From Deltaproteobacteria bacterium (GTDB lineage: Bacteria; Desulfobacterota; GWC2-55-46): a DNA stretch of 5,033 nt. The number at the start of each line of letters is the position of its first letter. The stretch's first letter is position 1. Of the stretch, positions 1 through 4,772 are shown one piece after another. Under the pieces are notes generated by a model. It was not told where the DNA came from. It ran no database searches and was given only the letters and a program-made list of their open reading frames with translations. The DNA lies in NCBI GenBank assembly GCA_030646655.1, contig JAUSLB010000205.1, forward strand, positions 1-5,033. The letters run 5' to 3'. Made by a program: the position numbers and the translations under genes.

Positions 1-20
1 TTGCGGCTTGAAGCAACCTG

Positions 21-275
21 TCAGACCCTGAACTTTCCCTCTCTTGAGATCACTCCGCTCCTGATCGCGTCGTTTATTATCTTTCTGGCGCTTTCGAGCT
101 TTTCCTGCTCGACGGCTATCCTCTTTTCCAGATAATCTTCGGTATAGATGCGCGGCTGTCCGAGCGTCCTTATGGAGCAGGTTATCCTATAGTCCTCCAT
201 CAGGGTCTCTATCACGCTTCCGTCAAGTTCATTATAGAAAGAATACAGGTCTATGAAGTTTATCCGGGTGGCCAT
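21..275 (-). CDS. DUF2007-like small protein (putative signal-transducing family), 84 aa
   Basis: A small soluble protein of unknown role. Residues 6-36 (INFIDLYSFYNELDGS..., ending in CSIR) read like the DUF2007 fold, in which a strand is followed by a helix around 'ne-DGSVIETLME' and a second strand. Residues 51-71 (KRIAVEQEKLESARKIINDA) match the typical 'I.V.EEd...A..ii' closing helix of that family. There is no signal peptide or membrane segment. An in-frame TTG at 314 would add 13 residues, but that TTG is part of a near-perfect -35 box, so the ATG at 275 is preferred. No Shine-Dalgarno precedes this ATG, and the predicted transcript begins only a few bases before it. The next gene downstream lies outside the window. 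The reading frame looks real; the family call comes from pattern memory only. Confidence 0.7.
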   Translation of the reverse strand: MATRINFIDLYSFYNELDGSVIETLMEDYRITCSIRTLGQPRIYTEDYLEKRIAVEQEKLESARKIINDAIRSGVISREGKFRV

Positions 276-285
276 AAGTCTTATG

Positions 286-314
286 AGTATATGAAAAAGA
301 CGCCGTTTTGTCAA
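286..314 (-). promoter_or_regulatory. Sigma-70-type promoter for the DUF2007-like gene
   Basis: On the minus strand, TTGACA (314 to 309) and TATACT (291 to 286) are separated by exactly 17 bases. The -35 is a perfect match and the -10 has one mismatch. The expected transcription start is near 279-280, only about 4-5 bases before the ATG at 275, so the mRNA should be leaderless or nearly so. An AT-rich tract just upstream (about 315-332) could act as an UP element. Confidence 0.75.
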
Positions 315-357
315 TGATTACTCAATTTTAAGGGCGCCGCCGACGCTTCTTTACCGC

Positions 358-387
358 TTGACATCCGAGCATGCCGCCTGCCATAAT
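358..387 (+). promoter_or_regulatory. Sigma-70-type promoter for the exported 135-aa protein gene
   Basis: TTGACA at 358-363 and CATAAT at 382-387 are separated by 18 bases; the -35 is perfect and the -10 has one mismatch. The predicted start lies around 394, giving a leader of about 22 nt that holds the ribosome binding site. It is back to back with the minus-strand promoter at 286-314, so about 43 bp of shared DNA separates the two -35 boxes. Confidence 0.75.
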
Positions 388-405
388 TAGGACACATTTA
401 AGGGC

Positions 406-410
406 GGAGG
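406..410 (+). promoter_or_regulatory. Ribosome binding site for the exported 135-aa protein
   Basis: GGAGG lies 6 bases before the ATG at 417. It is a strong Shine-Dalgarno and fixes the start codon. Confidence 0.85.
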
Positions 411-416
411 TAGCGG

Positions 417-824
417 ATGAGGCGAAGGTCTTTATGGGTTTTGAGCGCGGTCTTCTTCTGGGTCTTTCTCGTGGGCATGGGCAAGGCTCCAAGCCCGGAG
501 GTCCCGATGCCTGAGATAGACTTTAAGGCGACCGTCAGGGACGATCAGGACGTTGCTACAAAGGTATCCCACGCGAGCTGGGATGGTAATATCTACATAA
601 CAGGGACGCGCGGGAAAGGGACCGTGACAATCTCTTTCGAGAAGATAAAAAAGATTATGGCTGCGGGGACCGGCAACGCGAATAGGAGCGACTTTCAGGT
701 GACTTTGAAGAACGGGGATGTCGTGGCCGTAAGCCTCGATAATGACGCCAGGTTCTTAGGCTCAACGAACTTCGGCACTTACAGGATACTCGCGAATAAC
801 ATAAAAGAGATAAGTTTTGAGTAG
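417..824 (+). CDS. Secreted or membrane-anchored hypothetical protein, 135 aa
   Basis: Function not recognised. The N-terminus is a classic export signal: Arg2-Arg4, then a hydrophobic stretch at about 6-20 (LWVLSAVFFWVFLVG), with a possible signal peptidase I site near residue 24 (GKA). There is no lipobox cysteine. The mature part, about 110 residues, looks all-beta. It appears to hold two related units: residues 60-80 (YITGTRGKGTVTISFEKIKKI) and 113-134 (FLGSTNFGTYRILANNIKEI, then SF). Both follow a pattern of hydrophobic-G-T/S-x-x-x-G-T-x-x-I, then I-K-x-I. Residues 93-108 (FQVTLKNGDVVAVSLD) form a likely hairpin. The gene is monocistronic, with its own promoter and strong ribosome binding site, and is followed 6 bp after its stop by a long perfect palindrome. 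The role is probably envelope-related, by location only. Confidence 0.8.
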   Translation: MRRRSLWVLSAVFFWVFLVGMGKAPSPEVPMPEIDFKATVRDDQDVATKVSHASWDGNIYITGTRGKGTVTISFEKIKKIMAAGTGNANRSDFQVTLKNGDVVAVSLDNDARFLGSTNFGTYRILANNIKEISFE

Positions 825-830
825 GAATGA

Positions 831-867
831 TTAGGGCGCATGGCAGGTAACCTGCCATGCGCCCTAA
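831..867. terminator. 18-bp perfect palindrome, probable U-less transcript-end hairpin
   Basis: Bases 831-848 and 850-867 are perfect reverse complements (core GGGCGCATGGCAGGT, then its complement) around a single central A at 849. The hairpin begins 6 bp after the stop codon at 824. There is no T tract on either side: CTAAAAGACTTT follows on the plus strand and TCATTCC on the minus strand. It is therefore not a canonical intrinsic terminator, but its position at a convergent junction fits a bidirectional 3'-end or mRNA-stabilising structure. It could also be a protein-binding site, because it is symmetric as DNA. Confidence 0.6.
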
Positions 868-898
868 AAGACTTTCCGGTAAAGCCTGTTTTCATCGT

Positions 899-932
899 AA
901 GGCTGAAACCTTGCCCTGCTTTTATCAGCCTT
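899..932. repeat. Short inverted repeat in convergent spacer
   Basis: AAGGCTGA (899-906) and TCAGCCTT (925-932) are perfect 8-bp arms around an 18-base loop, followed on the plus strand by CTTCTTCCTC. Its AAGGCTG is the same heptamer that opens the neighbouring MITE-like element at 948. It may be a weak secondary transcript-end structure or chance. Nothing else is visible between 868 and 945. Confidence 0.3.
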
Positions 933-945
933 CTTCCTCAACTAT

Positions 946-1095
946 TTAAGGCTGCCTCTAAAAATTAGGAATTTTTTCTGAAGTCAAGGAAGGGTGGAAA
1001 TAAAAAGCGGAGCATATATGTGAATATGTGAGCATTTTTATTTTCGCGCCTACGCAGAGGTCAGGAAAAAGAACAATTTTTAGAGGTAGCCTTAA
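946..1095. mobile_element. MITE-like foldback element, 150 bp, non-coding
   Basis: The ends are 21-base terminal inverted repeats, 946-966 and 1075-1095, differing at one position (954 G opposite 1087 T, a G-U pair in RNA). The left end reads AAGGCTGCCTCTAAAAATT from 948. The interior keeps pairing: 972-981 with 1061-1070 (10 pairs, one wobble), 996-1006 with 1035-1045 (GGAAATAAAAA against TTTTTATTTTC, one wobble), and CATAT 1013-1017 with ATATG 1024-1028 near the tip. The whole element can form one long interrupted hairpin. TTAA occurs at both outer edges and could be either the last repeat bases or a target duplication. It encodes no protein. Its right edge lies 2 bp from the stop codon of the UbiT-like gene, so it probably forms the 3' end of the ubiE-ubiT transcript. 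The MITE class is inferred from structure; no copies can be counted here. Confidence 0.7.
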
Positions 1096-1097
1096 GT

Positions 1098-1520
1098 CTA
1101 CCCCAGCGCGGCGAGCAGATTCTTAAAGTGTATCGCCGTCGCCGTATCCCCGGTTATCTCAAGCCGCCTTGTGAAAAATACCGTATCCGGGTCCTCTTTT
1201 CCAGTAAGCACATCGATTAGGACGCTCACATCCCCCCTCATCTCCACATCCGGTTTTCTGCGCATATGCGGGATGACCTTGATATCCTTATCCTTGATAT
1301 GGAGGAAGAAGGTCTTTTTTATATCCCGCGCCTCGAAGAGGAATACCTTGTCATCGATCTCTCCGAGCTTCTCCTTAAAGTTCGGGTTCTTATCGAGGAT
1401 ATTTGAGATAAAGACGCCTACGCCTATAGCCTCCATCCACAGAGGCATCGCCTTTAAAGGGAGGTTTAGGGATTTGAAGAACCTATCCCGTATCTTTTTC
1501 CTTATCTCTTCGCTTTCCAG
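1098..1520 (-). CDS. ubiT: UbiT-like SCP2-domain quinone biosynthesis accessory protein, probable CTG start, 140 aa
   Basis: An SCP2 sterol-carrier-fold protein. Its C-terminal signature DPDTVFFTRRLEITGD (residues 110-125), followed by a helix ending FKNLLAAL, closely parallels E. coli UbiT (as I recall, DPDTLFFQRRLVIEGD ... VKNLMDAIE). UbiT is a lipid-binding accessory factor for ubiquinone synthesis, especially without oxygen. The first ATG is at 1448 (116 aa), but the frame stays open upstream for 24 codons. These encode ESEEIRKKIRDRFFKSLNLP and lead into MPLWM, resembling the N-terminal helix and 'SVPVKLTPFAL' region of UbiT. No ATG, GTG or TTG exists there. A CTG at 1520 follows AAGGTG (1531-1526) by 5 bases and the ubiE stop by 2 bases, whereas the ATG at 1448 has no properly spaced ribosome site. 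Translational coupling to ubiE is likely. The family call is good; the orthologue-level name and exact start are less sure. Confidence 0.75.
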   Translation of the reverse strand: MESEEIRKKIRDRFFKSLNLPLKAMPLWMEAIGVGVFISNILDKNPNFKEKLGEIDDKVFLFEARDIKKTFFLHIKDKDIKVIPHMRRKPDVEMRGDVSVLIDVLTGKEDPDTVFFTRRLEITGDTATAIHFKNLLAALG

Positions 1521-1522
1521 AG

Positions 1523-2269
1523 CTACACCTTAAAGCCTATGTGGACGGCGGCTATGCCGTTAAAGAGGTTATAATACTTGACCTTATACAGCCCTGCCGC
1601 CTCCATTATCTTCTTTAGCTCCTCCTGAGGGGGGAACTTCCTTATCGATTCCGGGAGATACTCGTATGCGCTCCTGTTGCCCGTTACCATCTCGCCTACC
1701 TTGGGTATTATCGTGAATGAATAGATGTCGTAGAGCTTTTTAAAGAGCGGGTTCCGGGTATGAGAGAACTCAAGGCATATGACGCGCCCGCCGGGCTTTA
1801 CCACCCGCGCCATCTCGGAGAAGGCCCTGTCGAGATGGGTAACATTCCTGATCCCGAAACCTACGGTGGCGCAGTGGAAGGTATTATCCTCAAAGGCTAT
1901 CTCCTCGGCGTTGCCCTGAACAAAGCGGATATTCTTTAGAAAGCCCCTGTCAACGCATTTTTCCCTTCCGACCTTGAGCATCTCCCTGTTTATATCGAAG
2001 ACTACGACGTTGCCGGCCTCTCCTACCCTTTCCGCCATAAGGAGCGAAATATCGGCTGTCCCACCGGCGACATCAATGGCCGTCTCGCCGGGCTTAAGCC
2101 CTGTCTCGGACGCCACAAGCCTCTTCCAGAGCCGGTGGGTCCCTAAGCTCATAAGGTCGTTCATGAGGTCGTACTTGGGTGCGACCGAGTCGAAGACCTC
2201 GTTGACCTTATCCTGCCTCTCGTCCTCGGGGACGAGTTTATTTCCAAAAAATGTAAGCTTTTCGGTCAT
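1523..2269 (-). CDS. ubiE: Ubiquinone/menaquinone biosynthesis C-methyltransferase UbiE/MenG, 248 aa
   Basis: An S-adenosylmethionine-dependent C-methyltransferase that converts demethylmenaquinone to menaquinone and/or methylates the benzoquinol ring in ubiquinone synthesis. Family signatures run in order: YDLMNDLMSLGTHRLWKR (33-50); SAM motif I IDVAGGTADI (65-74); acidic ribose-binding D92 in VFDIN; GFGIRNVTHLD (137-147); RVVKPGGRVICLEFS (155-169); and the terminal YYNLFNGIAAVHIGFK (232-247). Length is normal for UbiE (about 250). The ATG at 2269 is chosen because AAGGA (2279-2275) lies 5 bases upstream and the MTEK..FFG start suits the family. A GTG at 2371 would add 34 implausible residues. 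It is first gene of a two-gene unit with the UbiT-like gene 2 bp downstream. Whether the cell makes ubiquinone, menaquinone or both cannot be decided from this gene alone. Confidence 0.95.
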   Translation of the reverse strand: MTEKLTFFGNKLVPEDERQDKVNEVFDSVAPKYDLMNDLMSLGTHRLWKRLVASETGLKPGETAIDVAGGTADISLLMAERVGEAGNVVVFDINREMLKVGREKCVDRGFLKNIRFVQGNAEEIAFEDNTFHCATVGFGIRNVTHLDRAFSEMARVVKPGGRVICLEFSHTRNPLFKKLYDIYSFTIIPKVGEMVTGNRSAYEYLPESIRKFPPQEELKKIMEAAGLYKVKYYNLFNGIAAVHIGFKV

Positions 2270-2274
2270 GGTTT

Positions 2275-2279
2275 TCCTT
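2275..2279 (-). promoter_or_regulatory. Ribosome binding site deciding the ubiE start
   Basis: On the minus strand AAGGA lies 5 bases before the ATG at 2269, supporting the short 248-residue form over the upstream GTG at 2371. Confidence 0.75.
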
Positions 2280-2327
2280 GAATGCAGCAATCTTTTCGGT
2301 CTTCTTTCAATATGATTTTTTAATAGA

Positions 2328-2364
2328 ATTATCGGAAAAAACCTTTTTGCGCAACGAGTTGCGC
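2328..2364 (-). promoter_or_regulatory. ubiE upstream region: possible promoter with 7-bp inverted repeat
   Basis: On the minus strand a perfect inverted repeat GCGCAAC-TC-GTTGCGC spans 2364-2349 and is followed by AAAAAGGTTTTTT. A -10-like GATAAT sits at 2333-2328. TTGCGC, the right arm of the repeat, would be a poor -35 with a short 15-base gap. If this is the promoter, the repeat overlaps the -35 and could be an operator. If transcription begins further upstream in the AT-rich stretch (about 2385-2460), the repeat would instead be a small hairpin in the ubiE leader. No stronger promoter for ubiE was found. Confidence 0.35.
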
Positions 2365-2457
2365 TGAACACCCCCTATGCTCGTTAAATATTTTCATTAA
2401 ATATCAAATAGTTACACTAAAATAGCCTCTCTAATACTCCCTTAACCTTCCCTATAT

Positions 2458-2463
2458 TATAAT
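2458..2463 (+). promoter_or_regulatory. -10 box of the micro-ORF promoter
   Basis: A perfect TATAAT at 2458-2463 lies in an AT-rich stretch 47 bases before the micro-ORF start codon. The -35 position (around 2435-2440, TACTCC) is weak, so an activator or another factor may be needed. The expected transcript start is near 2470, leaving a purine-rich leader of about 40 nt. Confidence 0.5.
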
Positions 2464-2494
2464 AGAGCCGTAAGATGAGAAAAACAAAAAATAA

Positions 2495-2502
2495 GAGAGG
2501 AG
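2495..2502 (+). promoter_or_regulatory. Strong ribosome binding site of the micro-ORF
   Basis: GAGAGGAG, with 7 bases to the ATG at 2510, is one of the best Shine-Dalgarno matches in the window. It is the main reason to believe a 30-codon frame is translated. Confidence 0.75.
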
Positions 2503-2509
2503 AAATAAG

Positions 2510-2602
2510 ATGAATACAGTAAAGAGCATATTCGAGGTAATCGCATCCATCACGGTAATAGCGATAATGGTATCAGTAAGCGGCGTAAACTTCATTATGT
2601 AA
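2510..2602 (+). CDS. Single-span membrane microprotein, 30 aa, unknown function
   Basis: A 30-codon frame (ATG to TAA) starting MNTVKSIFEVIASITVIAIM and ending GVNFIM. Residues about 7-23 are a hydrophobic helix rich in Ile, Val, Ala and Ser. The only charged residues are K5 and E9, so a single membrane span with a cytoplasmic N-terminus is likely. Support comes from the complete expression unit: TATAAT, GAGAGGAG at good spacing, and a perfect hairpin 5 bp after the stop. It stands alone on the plus strand between two minus-strand quinone-related operons. Similar-sized hydrophobic peptides include small regulators of membrane complexes and type I toxins, but no sequence match is recognised. 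It was probably missed by ordinary gene finders because of its length. Confidence 0.6.
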   Translation: MNTVKSIFEVIASITVIAIMVSVSGVNFIM

Positions 2603-2607
2603 TCGTT

Positions 2608-2635
2608 GGTATAACCCTCAAACGAGGGTTATACC
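2608..2635. terminator. Perfect 12-bp hairpin shared by two convergent genes
   Basis: GGTATAACCCTC (2608-2619) pairs perfectly with GAGGGTTATACC (2624-2635) around a four-base AAAC loop. It lies 5 bp after the micro-ORF stop and 6 bp after the minus-strand stop of the CGGC gene, so it can end both transcripts. Neither strand carries a T tract after the stem, as at 831-867. Confidence 0.65.
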
Positions 2636-2641
2636 TCCGCT

Positions 2642-3079
2642 TCAGTCGCAGTCCCGATTTAAGCTGTCGTAAAGCCCCTCGTCCCTTCTCTTCTGGGCGG
2701 TCTTGCTCTTATAGCTCCCTTTCCTGACCTTCAGCCCCTTGCGCTTTAATATCTTTTCGATGTAGTCGAGGTGCGGGCAGGGCGGGTAATGCCCGTTATC
2801 CGTCACCATGCAGGACGACAGGTGTATTACAATCTCGTCCTTTTCTATATCCGCCTTCTTCTTCGCCCTCTTTATAAGATGCGCGGCGGTCCTCGCGATC
2901 CTTCTTCCCGGACACCCCCCGCAGTTGAAGGGCACGGCCATTACCCCGGCATCGCCCTCGTATGCCGTAAACCCGTCTATCCTGTTCGTGAACGAATTGA
3001 CGCAGCCGAACCCGCTGCACCTCTCCTTGGCGAAGTCGCACTGAATTATGCCTATGAGCCTTACGGGTTTCTTGTCCAT
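2642..3079 (-). CDS. CGGC-domain cysteine-rich putative metal-binding protein, 145 aa
   Basis: Matches the pattern of the CGGC domain family (Pfam PF08821): an N-terminal strand RLIGIIQC (7-14), a C-x(4)-C segment (C21, C26), the name-giving FNCGGCPG (51-58, C53 and C56), IHLSSCM (85-91, C90) and PPCPH (99-103, C101). The conserved cysteines suggest a metal or redox centre, but to my knowledge no biochemical role is settled. The last 25 residues (KVRKGSYKSKTAQKRRDEGL and onward) are a basic tail ending NRDCD, beyond the usual domain. There is no signal peptide, so it is probably cytoplasmic. It is the last gene of the operon, starting 13 bp after the ubiB-like stop. A modest AGAGG lies about 10 bases upstream of the ATG. 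Cotranscription with UbiB and a UbiK/phasin-like gene hints at a link to quinone or membrane redox metabolism, which is inference. Confidence 0.85.
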   Translation of the reverse strand: MDKKPVRLIGIIQCDFAKERCSGFGCVNSFTNRIDGFTAYEGDAGVMAVPFNCGGCPGRRIARTAAHLIKRAKKKADIEKDEIVIHLSSCMVTDNGHYPPCPHLDYIEKILKRKGLKVRKGSYKSKTAQKRRDEGLYDSLNRDCD

Positions 3080-3092
3080 GAAAAAAGAACCT

Positions 3093-4757
3093 CTATCCCT
3101 TCTTTTTCGAGAAGAGCCTGTAGCCTATTACTATCGCTGTCACGAAGCCTATGTCGCTCAATACCGGCAGGCCGAAAAGCGTCACAGTCTCCTCACCGGC
3201 GAATACGGCTATCAGGGATGCCGCGATTATAAGAGAGGCTATGACCAGCCCGCCGCCTATCCTTTTTCCGGCTGACTCTAATTCGCTTGTGACCTCTTCA
3301 AGCCTGTGGTGGACAAAGCCTATCTTGAGCTCTTCCTTCAGGGCCTTCTTCGCGAGCATATTCATCCTGACAGGAAGCTCAAAAGCCGCGCCCATAAGCT
3401 CCCCGGCGCTCTGCCTCCCCTCCTCTATTATCGATTTCGGGGAGAACTTCTCCCTTGCCATCCACTTATAGATCAGGGGTTTGGCCACCTCCCACATGTT
3501 TATATCAGGGTATAATTGCCTGCCCACGCCCTCTATAATGACCATGGATTTCTGTAGGAGAAGCAGGTTCGGCTGTAGCGTCATTTTGAAGCGCCGAGCC
3601 GTCTGTATGAGCTTCATAAGGAGGCCTGAGATGTTTATCCGCTCAAGGGTCCTCCCGAATATGGGCTCGGAGATGTCGCGTAGCGCCTGCTCGAACTCGT
3701 GGAGGCTGATATCCTCCCCGATAAGCCCCATCTCCTTATGGACGGCCGCCATGCGCCTGTAATCGCCCCTGATGAGGTGGAATAGCATCGAAGCGAGGTA
3801 TTTACGAAGGTCATGGTCGAGCGTGCCTACTATCCCGAAGTCCAGATATATGATGACCCCGTCGTCACGGACGAAGATATTTCCCGGATGAAGGTCGGCG
3901 TGGAATATCCCGAATTCAAAAACCTGCTTAAAGAATAGCTCTATGCCCCTTACCGCTACGGGCTTTATGTCAATGCCTTTCCTCTTTAGCGTCTCGACCT
4001 CGTCGATGGGAGTGCCGTTAATCCTCTCCATCGTAAGGACGTCTCCGGTAGTAAAGTCCCAGTAGACGCGGGGGATCTGGACGGTGGGGTCGCCCTTGAA
4101 CATCGCATGGAAGCGGTCAAGATTCATCCCCTCGACGGATAAGTCCTGCTCTTTTTTTATTACGCGCTCGAACTCGCGCACCACATCCTTTGGGCGGTAT
4201 CTGCGGTAGGCAGGGACATATCTGTCGAGTAGCCCCGCGATAGTCTCCATGACCGAGATATCGGATTCGATGATCTTGTCTATCCCCGGCCTCTTTACTT
4301 TTACGGCAACCTTCGTGCCGTCAAGGAGCTCGGCGTAGTGCACCTGTGCGATTGAGGCTGAAGCGGCCGGCTGGACGGAGAAAACGGAAAATTTTGCCGG
4401 AAGAGGGGCTTTAAGAGACCCCTCGACGACTTTTTTAACCTCCTCGAACTGGACCGGCGGGACCATGTCCTGCAATTTCTTGAACTCATCGAGCCAGTCG
4501 GGCGGCAGGAGATCCGCCCTCGTTGAGGCGATCTGGCCGAGCTTGATGAACGTGGGGCCGAGCTCCTCGAGGACAAGCCTTATCCGCTCCGGGACGCTAA
4601 GCTCAAGGTTCTTCTTAGATACGAACAGCCTCTCAACCCTTGCGAATATCGAGGGCAGGATATGCAGCTCGGAGACAAGCCCGCCGAAGCCGTATCTTAT
4701 AAGCGTTACGACGATACGGTTAAGGCGGCGGATGTTCTTGAATGTCTGATTGGCCAT
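3093..4757 (-). CDS. ubiB: UbiB/AarF-family ABC1 atypical kinase-like protein, 554 aa
   Basis: A member of the ABC1/ADCK/UbiB protein-kinase-like family, membrane-associated ATP-binding proteins needed for quinone biosynthesis and lipid handling. Hallmarks in order: the KxGQ signature K72-Q75 within IKLGQIASTRADLLPPDW; the alanine-rich nucleotide loop AASASIAQVH (131-140) replacing a glycine-rich loop; VAVKVKRPG with ATP-site lysine K153; EQDLSVEGMN (203-212); catalytic-loop-like FHADLHPGN (285-293, D288 and N293); and metal-binding LDFG (305-308, D306). The C-terminus has two transmembrane helices (about 503-520 and 529-548) and a KKKG tail. Length and order are those of full-length bacterial UbiB. 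The ATG lies 15 bp after the upstream stop in the same frame. Those 15 bases are all pyrimidines on the coding strand, so no Shine-Dalgarno is present. The role in quinone synthesis is known for the family; assignment over other ABC1 paralogues rests on the neighbours. Confidence 0.93.
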   Translation of the reverse strand: MANQTFKNIRRLNRIVVTLIRYGFGGLVSELHILPSIFARVERLFVSKKNLELSVPERIRLVLEELGPTFIKLGQIASTRADLLPPDWLDEFKKLQDMVPPVQFEEVKKVVEGSLKAPLPAKFSVFSVQPAASASIAQVHYAELLDGTKVAVKVKRPGIDKIIESDISVMETIAGLLDRYVPAYRRYRPKDVVREFERVIKKEQDLSVEGMNLDRFHAMFKGDPTVQIPRVYWDFTTGDVLTMERINGTPIDEVETLKRKGIDIKPVAVRGIELFFKQVFEFGIFHADLHPGNIFVRDDGVIIYLDFGIVGTLDHDLRKYLASMLFHLIRGDYRRMAAVHKEMGLIGEDISLHEFEQALRDISEPIFGRTLERINISGLLMKLIQTARRFKMTLQPNLLLLQKSMVIIEGVGRQLYPDINMWEVAKPLIYKWMAREKFSPKSIIEEGRQSAGELMGAAFELPVRMNMLAKKALKEELKIGFVHHRLEEVTSELESAGKRIGGGLVIASLIIAASLIAVFAGEETVTLFGLPVLSDIGFVTAIVIGYRLFSKKKG

Positions 4758-4772
4758 AGGGGAGGAAGGGGG

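Noticed and set aside
276..314. TTG start giving a 97-residue form of the DUF2007-like protein
   Set aside because: The TTG is the first half of a perfect TTGACA -35 box with a TATACT 17 bases away, and the extra residues do not fit the family.
655..858. Minus-strand 67-codon frame opposite the exported-protein gene
   Set aside because: It would start inside the palindrome and has low-complexity Arg/Ser content, with no promoter or family match.
831..867. Palindrome as part of the MITE-like element
   Set aside because: Its sequence is unrelated to the element's ends, and it lies 78 bp outside the left terminal repeat.
1440..1470. Apparent frameshift in the UbiT-like gene at a TTTAAAG slippery-looking site
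   Set aside because: Rereading base by base gives AAAGGCGATG, so the upstream frame and the ATG at 1448 are in phase. The oddity is the start codon, not a frameshift.
1171..1533. Plus-strand 120-codon frame opposite the UbiT-like gene
   Set aside because: It is an antisense shadow of a gene with strong family similarity, and it overlaps the ubiE end.
2270..2371. GTG start giving a 282-residue UbiE
   Set aside because: The extra 34 residues have no family counterpart, while the ATG at 2269 has AAGGA at ideal spacing. The region also holds the likely promoter.
2510..2640. Type I toxin-antitoxin locus built on the micro-ORF
   Set aside because: A small hydrophobic peptide is present, but no convincing antisense RNA promoter or duplicated unit is visible, so it is mentioned only as a possibility.
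2771..3275. Plus-strand open frames opposite the CGGC and ubiB genes
   Set aside because: They are antisense shadows of two clearly conserved minus-strand genes, with no ribosome binding site or recognisable domain.
4301..4576. Minus-strand 91-codon frame rich in Ser, Arg and Pro inside ubiB
   Set aside because: It is an out-of-frame shadow within the conserved ABC1 domain coding region and has low-complexity composition.
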